A stretch of DNA of 64,000 nt. Origin: Pantoea sp. IMH. Its GTDB lineage: Bacteria > Pseudomonadota > Gammaproteobacteria > Enterobacterales > Enterobacteriaceae. Below the pieces are notes generated by a model. The model did no database searches, was not told where the DNA came from, and saw only the letters and a program-made list of their open reading frames with translations. The stretch is from contig NZ_JFGT01000005.1 of the NCBI RefSeq assembly GCF_000599885.1, forward strand, positions 930,001-994,000, in the 5' to 3' direction. Below, one piece after another: positions 33,298 to 44,097 of this stretch. Position 1 is the first letter of the stretch, and each line of letters starts with the position of its first letter. Made by a program: the position numbers and the translations under genes.

Positions 33298-33588
33298 ATG
33301 CTCAACGTCAGCGAGTACTTCGACGGAAAAGTGAAATCAATTGGTTTCGACAGTGCCAGTACAGGACGTGCCAGCGTGGGCGTAATGGCGGAAGGAGAAT
33401 ATACTTTTGGCACCGGCCAGCCGGAAGAGATGACGGTGGTGAGCGGGTCGCTGAAGGTACTGCTGCCGGGCGAGACGGTATGGAAGCATTATGAACCGGG
33501 CCAGGTATTTAACGTGCCTGGGCATACGGAGTTTCATCTTCAGGTGGCGGAACCTTCCTCTTATCTCTGCCGCTATCTGAAAGGTTAA
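33298..33588 (+). CDS. ppnP: pyrimidine/purine nucleoside phosphorylase PpnP
   Basis: A 96-residue cupin protein (formerly YaiE) that phosphorolyses a broad range of nucleosides to free base and ribose-1-phosphate. [39 protein letters not shown] and [20 protein letters not shown] are nearly those of E. coli. ATG at 33298 is chosen for AAGGA seven bases upstream; the frame extends two codons further without support. Monocistronic, convergent with rdgC. Confidence 0.96.
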   Translation: MLNVSEYFDGKVKSIGFDSASTGRASVGVMAEGEYTFGTGQPEEMTVVSGSLKVLLPGETVWKHYEPGQVFNVPGHTEFHLQVAEPSSYLCRYLKG

Positions 33589-33657
33589 CCGGCCGCATAG
33601 CTGAAGCGCCATGGCCGCTGAATGATAAAGGGGAGCAGTGCTCCCCTTCGTCCGCCT

Positions 33658-34569
33658 TTAGCGCTGTGCTTCGCCGCCTAAGGCTTCCACCGTATTAGCG
33701 ATCAGGGCGCTCAGTTCGCTGGTCATCAGAATAAAATCGGCATCGAACCTCGCCTGAACGTCTTCACGATCGATATCATCATTCTGTTCGCGCAGCGTGT
33801 CTGCAAACTTCAGTCGCTTCAGGGAGCCATCGTCCGACAGCACCAGCTGGACGCGCTCCTGCCAGTCCAGCGCCAGCTTAGTCACCAGCTTACCCGCTTC
33901 GATATGGTTGGCAATTTCATCGCAGACTAAATCCTGTTTCTTACAGCGGATCACGCCGCCATCCTCCAGCAGCGCTTTCAGCTCCGCTTCATCCATCAGC
34001 GCAAAACCGGCTGGCGTATCGCCGGAACGTACCCATTCGGTCAGCGTCAGCTCAATCGGACTCTCCAGCGTCAGCGGGACGACCGGCAGCGAACCGAGGC
34101 TTTTACGCAGCAATGCCAGCGTATCTTCCGCTTTTTTGGCGCTGGCGCAGTCCACCATGATCATATTGTTAACCGTGTCGATCCAGACAAAGGTCTGGCT
34201 GAAGCGGCTGAAAGCACGGGGCAACAGGCTGTGCAGTACTTCATCTTTCAGCGAATCTTTTTCAGTTTTCTTCAGCTTGCGCTGCTGCTCCGCTTCCAGC
34301 TTGCTGATTTTGGCTTCCAGCGCCTGTTTGATCACCGGTGAGGGCAGGATCTTCTCTTCTTTGCGGGCGCAGATCAGGATCTGGCCATTATTTTCGTGGG
34401 TAAGCGCGTCGCCGCGTGGGCCCATCGGCGACACCCAGCCGGTTTTCGCCATATCCTGACTGCCGCAGGGAGTGAAGGAGAAGAGCTCAAGCTGTTTTTC
34501 CATCTCCTCAACCGCCAGTGGGATCTCGCGATTCAGACGATATACCATCAAATTCTTAAACCACAGCAT
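33658..34569 (-). CDS. rdgC: recombination-associated protein RdgC
   Basis: A 303-residue nucleoid-associated protein, the same length as in E. coli. It forms a ring around double-stranded DNA and restrains RecA-mediated recombination and replication restart pathways. [15 protein letters not shown] at the start, [19 protein letters not shown], and [17 protein letters not shown] are all conserved. ATG at 34567-34569 gives the family start and has AGGGA upstream; six more codons are open. Divergent from mak, the E. coli arrangement. Confidence 0.96.
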   Translation of the reverse strand: MLWFKNLMVYRLNREIPLAVEEMEKQLELFSFTPCGSQDMAKTGWVSPMGPRGDALTHENNGQILICARKEEKILPSPVIKQALEAKISKLEAEQQRKLKKTEKDSLKDEVLHSLLPRAFSRFSQTFVWIDTVNNMIMVDCASAKKAEDTLALLRKSLGSLPVVPLTLESPIELTLTEWVRSGDTPAGFALMDEAELKALLEDGGVIRCKKQDLVCDEIANHIEAGKLVTKLALDWQERVQLVLSDDGSLKRLKFADTLREQNDDIDREDVQARFDADFILMTSELSALIANTVEALGGEAQR

Positions 34570-34714
34570 TCTGCTTTCCCTCTCCATGCGCGCAACGGGC
34601 GCGCTAGTTCAACGTCAGGGCGCATGATAACGAATCGGCGGCGCTGTTTCATTGCCTTTCCGTCTCCCCCCTTCTAAGGTTAAGGACGAAGCATTAAATA
34701 ATGAGGAATAACAA

Positions 34715-35620
34715 GTGCGTATCGGGATTGATTTAGGCGGAACGAAAATTGAGGTTATCGCATTGTCCGACCAGGGTGAGACGCTGTTTCGTCATCGCGT
34801 GCCGACGCCCAGGGATGATTATCCGCAGACGATAGAGGCGATCGCCGGGCTGGTTGCGCTGGCGGAAGAGTCTGCGGGCGAGCAGGGGAGCGTGGGGCTG
34901 GGGATTCCTGGCACGATCTCACCCTTTACCCGGCGGGTCAAAAATGCCAATTCAACCTGGCTCAACGGTCAGCCGCTGGATAAAGATCTGCATCAGCGGC
35001 TGGGAAGGGAAGTGCGTATCGCCAACGATGCCAACTGTCTGGCGGTATCTGAGGCGGTGGATGGCGCTGCCGCAGGCTGCCAGACGGTGTTTGCCGTGAT
35101 TATCGGCACCGGCTGCGGCGCAGGGCTGGCGCTGAACGGTCAGGCGCATGCCGGCGGTAACGGTAACGCCGGAGAGTGGGGCCATAACCCGCTTCCCTGG
35201 ATGGATGAGGATGAACAGCGGTATCGCGATGAGGTTCCCTGCTACTGTGGCAAATCGGGATGCATTGAAACCTATGTTTCGGGTACCGGTTTTGCCATTG
35301 ATTACGCGCGGTTAAGCGGACAAACGCTGACCGGCGCGGAGATCATCCGGCTGGTGGATCAACAGGATCCGGTGGCCGAACTGGCGATGAGCCGCTATGA
35401 GCTGCGTCTGGCCAAGTCGCTGGCACATGTCATCAATATCTACGATCCGGAGAGGATCGTGATGGGCGGCGGCATGAGCAATGTGGATCGTCTCTACCAG
35501 ACCGTGCCGCAGCTCATTAAAAAATGGGTCTTTGGCGGTGAATGTGAAACGCCCATCCGCAAGGCGATACATGGCGATTCCAGCGGTGTGCGCGGGGCGG
35601 CATGGCTCTGGCCGCTCTGA
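34715..35620 (+). CDS. mak: fructokinase (mannokinase) of the ROK family
   Basis: ATP-dependent phosphorylation of fructose and mannose (E. coli Mak/YajF). The 301 residues show [17 protein letters not shown], the phosphate motif [13 protein letters not shown], the ROK zinc site with His in [10 protein letters not shown] and the cysteines of CYCGKSGC, and the hinge [17 protein letters not shown] start with AGGA eight bases upstream. Monocistronic and divergent from rdgC. Followed by an inverted repeat GCGCGCA / TGCGCGC (35643-35662) without a T-tract. Confidence 0.95.
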   Translation: MRIGIDLGGTKIEVIALSDQGETLFRHRVPTPRDDYPQTIEAIAGLVALAEESAGEQGSVGLGIPGTISPFTRRVKNANSTWLNGQPLDKDLHQRLGREVRIANDANCLAVSEAVDGAAAGCQTVFAVIIGTGCGAGLALNGQAHAGGNGNAGEWGHNPLPWMDEDEQRYRDEVPCYCGKSGCIETYVSGTGFAIDYARLSGQTLTGAEIIRLVDQQDPVAELAMSRYELRLAKSLAHVINIYDPERIVMGGGMSNVDRLYQTVPQLIKKWVFGGECETPIRKAIHGDSSGVRGAAWLWPL

Positions 35621-35704
35621 TGCCAGCAAAAGCGTAGCGGGTGCGCGCATCAGACTGCGCGCTCCTGGTCCGGCATATCCGCCTTCCGCCGCGACGTTTT
35701 CCCG

Positions 35705-36106
35705 TCAGGCAGGTTTGAACACCAGCACGCTTTTCGCTGGAAAGTGTGGCGGCGGCGGCGGTAATCCTTCGGCGCTGCTGACCACGCCCCAGGCTTTCAT
35801 GCAGAGCGCCTCATCGCCGGTGGTGCGCAGCACGCTGTAGCGCTGATTTTTGCCATACTCGATAGTCAGTTTGCACTCTCTGCCTTTATAGCGGTCAGCA
35901 TCAATGAAGTTGTTTTGAATGCCATACTGCATCCGGTACAGATAGACACAATCTTCCTGTTTCATTTCGCTATTGCTGCTGCACTGCTGGCGGGCCTGAG
36001 TGTGGATCTCTTCCGCGCTCATGGGACCATGCTGCGCACTCTGACAGCCGCTCAGCATACCTGTCGCGCCCGCCATGATCAGCGCCAGCCCCCGGTAAAA
36101 TGACAT
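35705..36106 (-). CDS. lipoprotein with TolA domain III-like fold
   Basis: A 133-residue lipoprotein. The signal peptide ends in the lipobox MLSGC (Cys21) followed by Gln, predicting outer-membrane sorting. The rest aligns in pattern with the C-terminal domain of TolA: YGIQNNFIDADRYKGRECKL, then GDEALCMKAWGVVSS, then LPPPPPHF and a closing VLVFKP. Both cysteines of the TolA-III disulphide are present. The transmembrane anchor and the long helical domain II of true TolA are absent, so it cannot act as TolA itself. TolA-III binds TolB, colicins and phage g3p. Convergent with mak and divergent from the CsgG operon, 209 bases away. Confidence 0.8.
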   Translation of the reverse strand: MSFYRGLALIMAGATGMLSGCQSAQHGPMSAEEIHTQARQQCSSNSEMKQEDCVYLYRMQYGIQNNFIDADRYKGRECKLTIEYGKNQRYSVLRTTGDEALCMKAWGVVSSAEGLPPPPPHFPAKSVLVFKPA

Positions 36107-36315
36107 TTTATCTCCCTGTCAGATAAAGTTTTTTTGATTAAGGCCGATAGTTTAGCCTGTTAGCTTGCTGCTGACAGAAGAATCCAGCATTGCGGATGAT
36201 TTACGGATTAATCACCCCCTCATCATGCTGCAGGCTTACTGAAGTCGCTGTTCAGGATGTAATGGTAATGCGCGTGACGTTGCTGGCTGCTTTTCAACTG
36301 ATTCATGGAACTGAA

Positions 36316-36993
36316 ATGAAAACACACCATAACCTTGCAGCCCTGGCGCTGTTCACCACGCTTACCCTGACTGGCTGCGCCACGGAATCCTCCCGCGCCA
36401 TTGAGGCACCTCAGGTTGCCGCCGCCGCGCAGCCCGCTTATCAGGGCGTAAAAAGCCCGATCGCCGTTGGGAAATTCGATAACCGTTCCGCCTATATGAA
36501 CGGCATATTTTCCGATGGTGTCGACCGTCTGGGCAATCAGTCTAAAACCATTCTCATTACTCACCTGCAGCAGACCGGGCGTTTCAACGTGCTGGACCGC
36601 GCCAACCTGGACGAACTGAAGGCGGAAGCGGGCTATAAGCGTAGCGCGCAGAACATCAAAGGCGCGGACTACGTGGTGACGGGCGATATCACCGAATTTG
36701 GCCGTAAGGAAGTGGGCGATCAGCAGCTCTGGGGCATCCTGGGCCGCGGTAAAACGCAGGTTGCCTATGCGAAGGTGAATCTGAACATCGTAGATGTGGC
36801 TACTTCTGAAGTGGTCTATTCCGTTCAGGGCGCGGGCGAGTATGCGTTATCTAACCGTGAAGTGATCGGATTTGGCGGCACCGCCAGCTACGACTCGACG
36901 CTGAATGGCAAAGTGATGGATCTGGCGATCCGCGAAGCGGTTAACCATCTGGTCAGCGGCATTGAATCCGGCGCCTGGCGCGCGGCAAAATAA
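36316..36993 (+). CDS. CsgG/HfaB-family outer-membrane lipoprotein
   Basis: A 225-residue lipoprotein: signal peptide with lipobox TLTGC (Cys21, then Ala), followed by the CsgG domain. Recognisable are IAVGKFDNRSAYMNGIFSDG, LITHLQQTGRFNVLDRANLD, GADYVVTGDITEFGRKEV and VAYAKVNLNIVDVATSEVVY. CsgG forms the curli secretion pore, but no csgA, csgB, csgE or csgF is present here and this protein is shorter than CsgG (277). ATG at 36316 is chosen because it starts the signal peptide; the frame is open to 36190. First gene of a three-lipoprotein operon with DUF4810 and DUF799 proteins. Confidence 0.88.
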   Translation: MKTHHNLAALALFTTLTLTGCATESSRAIEAPQVAAAAQPAYQGVKSPIAVGKFDNRSAYMNGIFSDGVDRLGNQSKTILITHLQQTGRFNVLDRANLDELKAEAGYKRSAQNIKGADYVVTGDITEFGRKEVGDQQLWGILGRGKTQVAYAKVNLNIVDVATSEVVYSVQGAGEYALSNREVIGFGGTASYDSTLNGKVMDLAIREAVNHLVSGIESGAWRAAK

Positions 36994-37005
36994 CAGGACG
37001 AAAAA

Positions 37006-37362
37006 GTGAACAAGTTAAAACTCATTCCGGCAGCCGCTGCGGTTCTGCTGCTGGCGGCCTGCGCGCCTAAAAAAGCCACCACCTATTATTGGGGCGACTA
37101 TCAGCCTTCGCTCTATAACTATTACAAACACAGCACCTCACCGGAAAAAGAGATTGAAACGCTGAATCTGGTGATGGAACAGGCGAAAGCGAAGAATCTG
37201 CCGGTACCGCCGGGGCTGCACGCCCAGCTGGGGCTGCTGTATGTCGATACGGGCAATCCGGACAGGGCTTTTGCGCAGTTTACCGCCGAAAAAGAGGCCT
37301 TTCCTGAATCCGCCCATTATATGGATTTCCTGATGCGTAATAAGCAGGGAGCGAAGAAATGA
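37006..37362 (+). CDS. DUF4810 domain lipoprotein
   Basis: A 118-residue lipoprotein with lipobox LLAAC (Cys19, then Ala), so outer-membrane location is likely. The mature part opens with TTYYWGDYQPSLYNYYKH, the DUF4810 signature, and continues as helices with a TPR-like segment (GLHAQLGLLYVDTGNPDRAF). No function is known. It lies twelve bases after the CsgG-like gene and overlaps the next gene by four bases, so all three are made together. Consistent with a periplasm-facing assembly factor. Confidence 0.88.
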   Translation: MNKLKLIPAAAAVLLLAACAPKKATTYYWGDYQPSLYNYYKHSTSPEKEIETLNLVMEQAKAKNLPVPPGLHAQLGLLYVDTGNPDRAFAQFTAEKEAFPESAHYMDFLMRNKQGAKK

Positions 37363-38012
37363 AAAAGTTAATGATGATGGTTGCGCTGCTGGCGGCAGGG
37401 GTACTGAGCGGCTGCGCGAAAAAAGCGCCTTATGATTACAGCGCGTTTCGCGAGAGTAAGCCTGCATCTATTCTGGTGCTGCCTGCGGAAAACCGCTCAC
37501 CGGATATCAAAGCGGCACACAGCTTTGTTTCGCTGGTCACTCAGCCGCTGGCCGAATCCGGCTATTATGTTTTCCCGGTTGCCGTGGTGGAAGAGACCTT
37601 CCGTCAGAACGGCGTTACCACGGCGGCGGATATCCGTTCCGTCAGCAAAGAGAAGCTGCGCGCTATTTTTAACGCCGACGCGGCGCTCTATGTTGACGTG
37701 ACCGACTACGGCACCAAATACCTGCTGGTTGACAGTGAAACCAGAGTGTCGGCCACCGCGAAGCTGGTTGATCTGCGCAGCGGCAAGGAAATCTGGCAAG
37801 GCAGTGCGACGGCATCGGATGCTGAAAATAATAATAATTCGGCGCCGGGTGTCATTGGCATTCTGGTGGCTGCAGCGGTGAAGCAGATCCACAATACTGT
37901 GACGGATGGCGCGCATGATGTTGCTGTGGTGACCAGCAGCCGTTTGCTGACCGCGAGGGATGATGGCGGTCTGCTGGCCGGTCCCCGTGCAAAAATAACG
38001 AAGAAAATCTGA
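37359..38012 (+). CDS. DUF799 (GNA1162-family) lipoprotein
   Basis: A 217-residue lipoprotein with lipobox VLSGC (Cys19, then Ala). PASILVLPAENRSPDIKA, PLAESGYYVFPVAVVEETFR and AIFNADAALYVDVTDYG are typical of DUF799. A Neisseria member, GNA1162, is a surface-exposed vaccine candidate with a fold like the TolB N-terminal domain, and CsgG has a related alpha/beta fold. The start overlaps the DUF4810 stop (ATGA). Third and last gene of the operon. A GC hairpin without T-run (ACGGGCGC / GCGCCCGT, 38018-38039) follows. Confidence 0.88.
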   Translation: MKKLMMMVALLAAGVLSGCAKKAPYDYSAFRESKPASILVLPAENRSPDIKAAHSFVSLVTQPLAESGYYVFPVAVVEETFRQNGVTTAADIRSVSKEKLRAIFNADAALYVDVTDYGTKYLLVDSETRVSATAKLVDLRSGKEIWQGSATASDAENNNNSAPGVIGILVAAAVKQIHNTVTDGAHDVAVVTSSRLLTARDDGGLLAGPRAKITKKI

Positions 38013-38291
38013 ATCAGACGGGCGCTTTCGGGCGCCCGTAACGAACGCCGCGCTTCGCGGTGCGTTAACCACGCAATGGCATTTCTCTTTTTGCTATGAC
38101 GGACAGTCGTGCTGGCTCCTTACAATCATCTTTCTCGTTTAAGCGGCTAACGCGTTCTGCGGTTTAGCATGAAGCGGGAACCACAACCGCGCAGGCTCCT
38201 CACTATCAGGTATTTTCCTTTAACCGGCCAATACCGTTCTTTTTGTGTCGTGCGCCTTCAGTATGCCGCGTACGCTTTTATCACTCTGGCT

Positions 38292-41200
38292 TCAGGTGGG
38301 CGTTTCCAGCCGGCTGTAGCCCAGGCCGTTGACCTTACGCACCTTAATCTGCACCGGAATACGCTCTTTCATCGCTTCAACGTGACTGATGACGCCGATA
38401 GTTTTGCCGCTGGCGTTCAGCGCATCGAGTGCATCAAGCGCGCTGTCGAGCGTTTCCGCATCCAGCGTACCGAAGCCCTCATCCAGAAATAGCGATTCAA
38501 TCTGCGTTTTATGGCTGACCAGATCGGAAAGCGCCAGTGCCAGTGCCAGGCTGACAAGGAAGCTTTCTCCGCCGGAGAGCGTGCGCGTATCGCGTAGCGC
38601 ATCCGCCTGCCAGGTATCCACTACCTGAAGCTCAAGCGCTTCCAGGGATTTGCGCTGAAGCAGATAGCGACCATGCAGCCGATCCAGCTGATTGTTCGCC
38701 AGCCAGACAAGATGATCCAGCGTCAGCCCCTGAGCAAATTTGCGGAATTTATCCCCCTCCTTTGAACCGATTAGCTGGTTCAGATAGCCCCACTCCTCGG
38801 CTTCGCGCTCCTGGTCGGCTATTCTTGCCAGCAAAGTCTGCTGCTCTGCTCTGCGGGCAGCATCGCTGTTCAGCTGCTGACGCGCTTCACCCTGATGCTG
38901 AGCATTTTCCCTCAGCCGCCGGGCAAGATCGGCAACGCTTTCTGCCAGCGGGTGATCCAACGCCGTTATCGCTTCGGGTTGTCCCGCCTGATGCAGCCTG
39001 AGGTGCTTTTCAGCCTGGGTCAGCAGCGTGGCCGCCTGCTGACACGCTTCTTCATGCCGTTTTTTCAGCGCGCTGAGACGAAGCATCTCGGCTTCATCCA
39101 GCAGTGCGGCACAGAAGGCCGCTTCATCGCTGAAGTGGCTGGCGGAAAGTGCCGCCAGAAACGCCTGCTGCGCCTGGGTCAGCCTTTCGGCCAGCATCGT
39201 CGTCTGTTCAGAAAGTGAGTTATGCTGTCCGGCCAGAGTATTCAGGCGATCCTGCTGCTGTTGCCACGCTTTCTGCTGCCGCTCCGCCTCCCCGGCGTGG
39301 CGCTGCGTCAGCGCTTTCAGCTCACTGAGCGCCGCAGCCGTTGGCCGCTCTCCAAAGAGTTCCAGACGTTGCTGCTGCCTGTCACGCAGCGTCAGCTGCT
39401 CTTCATTCAGGCGGCGGATAAGCGCCTCCAGGCGTGCCTGTTCTTTACCGATCTCCTCGTCAAGCGCCTGCAGTTGTGTCGTCAGCGTCGCCAGTTCAGG
39501 GGCCAGTCCGGCCAGCGCCTGCTCTGTCTGACGCCACTGCTGCCATTCAGCCGCTCTTTCAGCCAGCCAGCTTTCATAGTTTTCTGGCGCAGGCAGGGTT
39601 AAGCCGACGGCCTGCAAGGAAACCGCCAGCGTCGCCCGCTGTTCATTCAGGCTCTGGCTGCTGGCGGCCAGGCGCTGGGTGAGTTCCGCCAGCGCCTGTT
39701 CTGAAGTGAGTCGTTGCTGACTTGCCAGCTGTTGCTGCTGCTGAAGTGTCGTCAGATTGTGCTGTTGTCTGGTCAGGTCATCTTTATGCTGTTGCAGCGT
39801 ACGGGTTGCCTGCTGCTGACGAGCCAGTTGCTCCTGTAAAGCGGCTTCCAGCTGCTCCTCGCCGCTCAGCCACGCCAGCGTCTGTTGCCTGTCGTCAGGC
39901 GCCAGCGTCAGCGCAAGAGCTGCCACGGTTTCGCGCCAGCGTTCGTGCAGAAGCGCGGCTTCACGATCGCTCTCTTCCCGTTCCTGCTGCAGTTTTTCAT
40001 CCTGCTGTTGCAGGTTTTTCACCTCTTCCCGTTTCGCTGTTCCCCGATCGTGCAGCGTCTGGACCTCAGAGGTCAGCGCTTTCAGCCGCCTCTGGTTTTC
40101 TGAAGTTTCCAGCGCCTGATAGTCGGCAACGGCGGGATGTTCGCAGGCGCCGCATAGCGGGCAGGGCTGGCCGGCTTCCAGCCGCGCACGATGATGCTCA
40201 AGGCTGGCGATACGCCCTTCAAGCTCGCAACGCTGCTCAAGATCAAGCTGGTGCTGATGCTTCTCTTTCCAGCTGGCGCGCAGGCTTTGCAGTTGTTGCT
40301 CCGCTTCCTGCCGCTGCTGTTGCAGAGCCTGCTGGCTGAGCTGAAGCTTGTCGCGCCGCGCGGTCAGCTGTTGCCACTGCGGCAGAAGCAGTGCCAGCGT
40401 CTGACGCTGGGGGCGCTGCTGGTTGAGGCGGGATAAGGCAGCCTGCACCTCCGCTTCAGGATGCTGCTGTTCCAGCGCGGCAAGCTCACTTTCCGCTTTT
40501 GCTACCCGCAGTCGGATCGCTTCCAGCGCTTGCTGTTGCGGACGGGCCTGCTGCTCAAGCAGGGTCAGGCTTTGCTCAAGATCGTTAACGGCTTTTTGCT
40601 GCTCCGTGACGCGCTGTTGCAGGACCAGCAGCGCCTGAGCGCTTTCCTGCTGCTGGCTAAACGTCATGCGCCAGAGGGGTAAAGATTCGCCCCAGGCGGC
40701 AAAGCGGGCGTTATCCTGCTGCCAGCGTTGGTGCTCAGCCTGCTGCAACCCTTTATCCCGCTCCGACTGCTGCTGCTGCCGCTGCGTCAGGCGCCGTTGC
40801 TCCAGCAATTGTTTGTACTCACTAACTTCTTTGCTGAGCTGTTCTGTCTGCGCCGACAGCGTGATAATCAGGCTGTCCAGCGGCGCGACTTTATCCGTAA
40901 TCAGCGTCTCCTGCTGCTGCCTGAATGTCTCGTGCTGCAGACGGGCCGCTTCAGCCGCGTCACGCTGGGCAGTACTCGCCTCCAGTACCGCGATAGCCTG
41001 CTGCCGCTGGGTGGATAGCTTGTTCAGTGCGACCACAGAATCTTCGTGATCCCGCTGCAGCTGATTACGCTGTTGCCAGACGGAACGAAGCTTTTCCGCC
41101 GGTTCGGCCCGCGTCAGGCGGGAGAGTTCCGGCAGCGCTGCCTGCTGCGCGGCAGCGGCTTGCTGCTGTGCCGCCTGCGCCTCATTCAGCGCGTTGACCA

Positions 41201-41963
41201 GCGCCTGATTCTGCTGCTGCCAGTGCAGCATCTGCTGCTGTCGCTGGTATTCAGAAGTGAGTACCTGCTCCTCTTCTGTTAACTGCTGTAGGCGGGAAGA
41301 AAGCTGCTGAAGCTGGGTTTCATCCAGCAGGGCCATGCCGCTGGCCTGCGCGCTTAATGTTTCCAGTGCCGCCCGGGCATTTTTATGCCGCTCAAAGACG
41401 CTGGCGGAAAGTCGCCCGTAGATTTCGGTGCCGGTCAGCTCTTCAAGCAGCCCGGCGCGGCTGTTGGCATCGGCGTTGAGGAAGGCGGCAAACTGCCCCT
41501 GAGACAGCATCATTGATTTGGTGAAGCGTTCAAAATCGAGCCCGGTAAGTGTGGCCAGCATATCAAGCTTGTCCTTTACCTTATCGGCCACGATCGTGTT
41601 GTCATCACAGCGCGCCAGCTCCACTCGCGGTGCCTGAAGGTTGCCATCGACGGCGCCTCTGGCACGGTTCTGGCTCCAGAAGGCGCGCCAGGCGACACCT
41701 TTTACCTCAAATTCAACCTCGGCCAGACATTCTGCGGTATCGCGCGTCATCAGATCGTTTTGCGACTGTGAGAGTTTCCCCAGCCGCGAGGTTTCATGGT
41801 AAAGCGCCAGGCAAATCGCATCCAGCAGCGTGGTCTTTCCCGCGCCGGTGGGGCCCGTGATCGCAAAAAGCCCGCTGCTGGCGAAAGGTTCGGCGGTGAA
41901 ATCGATCTTCCATTCCCCCTTCAGGGAATTCAGATTCTTAAACCGGAGCGTCAGGATTTTCAT
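38292..41963 (-). CDS. sbcC: exonuclease subunit SbcC
   Basis: ATPase subunit of the SbcCD (Mre11-Rad50-type) nuclease that cleaves DNA hairpins and palindromes and processes double-strand ends. The 1223 residues begin [18 protein letters not shown] with Walker [16 protein letters not shown]. They continue through a very Gln-rich coiled coil, turn at the zinc hook [10 protein letters not shown] near residue 600, and return to the signature [18 protein letters not shown] and Walker [15 protein letters not shown]. coli SbcC is 1048 residues, so the coiled coil is longer here. Overlaps sbcD by four bases (ATGA), forming an operon read leftward. Confidence 0.95.
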   Translation of the reverse strand: MKILTLRFKNLNSLKGEWKIDFTAEPFASSGLFAITGPTGAGKTTLLDAICLALYHETSRLGKLSQSQNDLMTRDTAECLAEVEFEVKGVAWRAFWSQNRARGAVDGNLQAPRVELARCDDNTIVADKVKDKLDMLATLTGLDFERFTKSMMLSQGQFAAFLNADANSRAGLLEELTGTEIYGRLSASVFERHKNARAALETLSAQASGMALLDETQLQQLSSRLQQLTEEEQVLTSEYQRQQQMLHWQQQNQALVNALNEAQAAQQQAAAAQQAALPELSRLTRAEPAEKLRSVWQQRNQLQRDHEDSVVALNKLSTQRQQAIAVLEASTAQRDAAEAARLQHETFRQQQETLITDKVAPLDSLIITLSAQTEQLSKEVSEYKQLLEQRRLTQRQQQQSERDKGLQQAEHQRWQQDNARFAAWGESLPLWRMTFSQQQESAQALLVLQQRVTEQQKAVNDLEQSLTLLEQQARPQQQALEAIRLRVAKAESELAALEQQHPEAEVQAALSRLNQQRPQRQTLALLLPQWQQLTARRDKLQLSQQALQQQRQEAEQQLQSLRASWKEKHQHQLDLEQRCELEGRIASLEHHRARLEAGQPCPLCGACEHPAVADYQALETSENQRRLKALTSEVQTLHDRGTAKREEVKNLQQQDEKLQQEREESDREAALLHERWRETVAALALTLAPDDRQQTLAWLSGEEQLEAALQEQLARQQQATRTLQQHKDDLTRQQHNLTTLQQQQQLASQQRLTSEQALAELTQRLAASSQSLNEQRATLAVSLQAVGLTLPAPENYESWLAERAAEWQQWRQTEQALAGLAPELATLTTQLQALDEEIGKEQARLEALIRRLNEEQLTLRDRQQQRLELFGERPTAAALSELKALTQRHAGEAERQQKAWQQQQDRLNTLAGQHNSLSEQTTMLAERLTQAQQAFLAALSASHFSDEAAFCAALLDEAEMLRLSALKKRHEEACQQAATLLTQAEKHLRLHQAGQPEAITALDHPLAESVADLARRLRENAQHQGEARQQLNSDAARRAEQQTLLARIADQEREAEEWGYLNQLIGSKEGDKFRKFAQGLTLDHLVWLANNQLDRLHGRYLLQRKSLEALELQVVDTWQADALRDTRTLSGGESFLVSLALALALSDLVSHKTQIESLFLDEGFGTLDAETLDSALDALDALNASGKTIGVISHVEAMKERIPVQIKVRKVNGLGYSRLETPT

Positions 41964-43183
41964 GGCTGCGCCTCATCGTCTATCTCACTCAGCGTCTGTT
42001 CAAACAGCAGCGTGGCGCGGGCAAGCCGCGCTGGCGATTCGTTTTCTTCCATTGCCAGACGGCGGGCAAAAACCTCACCGACGCTCAGCTCGCTGAGGGT
42101 TTCATTATGCTGGCGGGCTATGCCCTGTTCGCGCTGCTCCCGGCTGCGACGCAGCAGCACCACTTCCACCGGCAGCCCGTCGGTTAATGCCTGAATCCGC
42201 CGCTGAATATCGTTCAGCCAGGCCTGGCTGACAATCTCAATATCCAGCCAGACCGGTTTCCCGTCTTCCCGCGGCTGGATGGCGGCAAGCTGCCGCTCGA
42301 TCTCCTCCAGCGACCCTTTAATCATCTGCATCGGCTGAAACAGTGGCACCTTCAGCGGCGTTACCTGGCTGAGTTGACCTGCGCTGAATTCGACCAGGAA
42401 AACGCTCTTCTCTTTACCAAGCTCGTCAAAGCTGAGCGGAATGGGCGAACCGCTGTAGCGAATATGGTCGCTGTTGGCGATCCGCTGCGCGCGGTGAATA
42501 TGGCCAAGCGCAATATAGTCCGCAGGCGGAAAAGCCTGGGCAGGAAAGGCGTCAAGCGTACCGATATAGATGTCACGCACCGCATCACTTTTGGTGACGC
42601 CGACGGTGGTCAGGTGGCCGGTGGCGATAATCGGCAGCGTCAGACCCAGCGTCTCACGCCGCGTTACGGCAGCCTGCCAGCAGCGCTGATAGTGAAGGGT
42701 GATCGCCTCCAGCAGGGTTTGCTGTTTTTCACGACCCGACTGGCCCGCCCGGCTCAGCGTGATATCCCGCGGGCGAAGAAAAGGAATGGCGCAGAGCAGG
42801 GCGCCCGGCTTACCGTCACGGGTGTTAAGCATCAGCACCTGCTCATCCGGCTCGCTGCTGGCAGCGGCAATCACACGGGTATTCAGACAGGCAAGCAGCT
42901 CGCGGGATTCATTCAGTGTGGCGACGGAATCGTGGTTGCCACCCAGCACCACTAACTGACACCCCGCCTGCTGAAGCTTAACCACAAACCGGTTATAGAG
43001 TTCGCGCGCGTAGCTCGGCGGCGATCCGGTATCGAAAATATCCCCTGCGACGATAATGGCATCGACCTGGTACTCAATCGCCTGCGCCAGCAGCCAGTCG
43101 AGAAAAGCCTGATGCTCAGGCGCCCGGCTCTTGGTGTAAAAAAATTGGCCCAGATGCCAGTCAGAAGTATGGATAAGTCGCAT
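41960..43183 (-). CDS. sbcD: exonuclease subunit SbcD
   Basis: Nuclease subunit of SbcCD, 407 residues. All Mre11-type metallophosphoesterase motifs are present: [45 protein letters not shown] and ALGHIHRAQ. Mn-dependent; it acts as endonuclease on hairpins and 3'-5' exonuclease on duplex ends. First gene of the sbcDC operon; divergent from phoB with 201 bases between start codons, an arrangement shared with E. coli. Confidence 0.96.
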   Translation of the reverse strand: MRLIHTSDWHLGQFFYTKSRAPEHQAFLDWLLAQAIEYQVDAIIVAGDIFDTGSPPSYARELYNRFVVKLQQAGCQLVVLGGNHDSVATLNESRELLACLNTRVIAAASSEPDEQVLMLNTRDGKPGALLCAIPFLRPRDITLSRAGQSGREKQQTLLEAITLHYQRCWQAAVTRRETLGLTLPIIATGHLTTVGVTKSDAVRDIYIGTLDAFPAQAFPPADYIALGHIHRAQRIANSDHIRYSGSPIPLSFDELGKEKSVFLVEFSAGQLSQVTPLKVPLFQPMQMIKGSLEEIERQLAAIQPREDGKPVWLDIEIVSQAWLNDIQRRIQALTDGLPVEVVLLRRSREQREQGIARQHNETLSELSVGEVFARRLAMEENESPARLARATLLFEQTLSEIDDEAQP

Positions 43184-43314
43184 GGGAACCTTAAAGAAGC
43201 AAACCAGAAGCGTCGATTATAAACAGCCAGCATCAAAACCCCAGCCTGAAAGCGGTTCAGCGCTTAATAAAAGTGTTATAAAACGGCGATGTAACCCGTG
43301 CTTTTTTCATAAAA

Positions 43315-43337
43315 CTGTCATAAAACTGACGCATAAT
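43315..43337 (+). promoter_or_regulatory. Pho box and -10 of phoB
   Basis: CTGTCATAAAACTGACGC (43315-43332) matches the PhoB consensus of two 7-base repeats with a 4-base AT linker. A third partial repeat (TTTTTCATAAAA) precedes it. CATAAT (43332-43337) sits at the right place as -10, as in PhoB-activated promoters that lack a -35. Supports autoregulation. Confidence 0.9.
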
Positions 43338-43384
43338 GTCGCCGCAAACCCCAGTGACATTCCGTCACAGCTGCAGGAGCAATA

Positions 43385-44074
43385 ATGGCTAAGCGCATTC
43401 TGGTCGTCGAAGATGAAGCCCCAATCCGGGAGATGTTGTGTTTCGTTCTTGAGCAAAATGACTATCAACCCGTAGAAGCGGAAGACTATGACAGCGCTAT
43501 CGGACAGCTGATTGAACCCTGGCCCGATCTCATTCTGCTTGACTGGATGCTTCCGGGCGGTTCGGGCATTCAGTTTATTAAGCATCTGAAACGTGAAGCG
43601 ATGACCAGAGATATTCCGGTGATGATGCTGACCGCGCGCGGTGAAGAAGAGGATCGCGTTCGCGGGCTGGAAGTGGGAGCCGATGACTATATTACCAAGC
43701 CATTTTCGCCCAAAGAGCTGGTGGCGCGGATCAAGGCGGTGATGCGCCGGATATCTCCCATGGCGGTGGAAGATGTGATCGAAATGCAGGGGCTGAGCCT
43801 CGATCCCTCGTCGCACCGTGTGATGTCGGAAACCCAGCCGCTGGAAATGGGGCCGACGGAATATAAGCTTCTGCACTTCTTTATGACGCATCCCGAGCGG
43901 GTCTACAGCCGTGAGCAGTTGCTTAATCACGTCTGGGGCACTAACGTTTACGTCGAAGATCGTACCGTTGACGTGCATATTCGCCGCCTGCGTAAAGCGC
44001 TTGAGGTCAGCGGGCACGATCGTATGGTGCAGACGGTTCGCGGCACCGGCTATCGTTTCTCTGCACGCTTCTGA
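43385..44074 (+). CDS. phoB: phosphate regulon response regulator PhoB
   Basis: OmpR-type regulator that activates phosphate-starvation genes, 229 residues as in E. coli. Receiver domain (1-120) with acidic pocket VVEDEAP, phospho-acceptor Asp53 in LLDWMLPGG, and Lys in [10 protein letters not shown]. The winged-helix domain has [20 protein letters not shown] as its recognition segment. Very close to E. coli PhoB. ATG with GGAG upstream. Preceded by a Pho box and followed after 23 bases by phoR. Confidence 0.98.
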   Translation: MAKRILVVEDEAPIREMLCFVLEQNDYQPVEAEDYDSAIGQLIEPWPDLILLDWMLPGGSGIQFIKHLKREAMTRDIPVMMLTARGEEEDRVRGLEVGADDYITKPFSPKELVARIKAVMRRISPMAVEDVIEMQGLSLDPSSHRVMSETQPLEMGPTEYKLLHFFMTHPERVYSREQLLNHVWGTNVYVEDRTVDVHIRRLRKALEVSGHDRMVQTVRGTGYRFSARF

Positions 44075-44097
44075 TCGTCCACACTGGAGTATAAACC

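Noticed and set aside
39222-41860. Many long open frames on the + strand opposite sbcC
   Set aside because: They are shadows of the Gln/Leu-rich SbcC coiled coil; CAG/CTG-rich codons keep all frames open. None has a ribosome site or family match.
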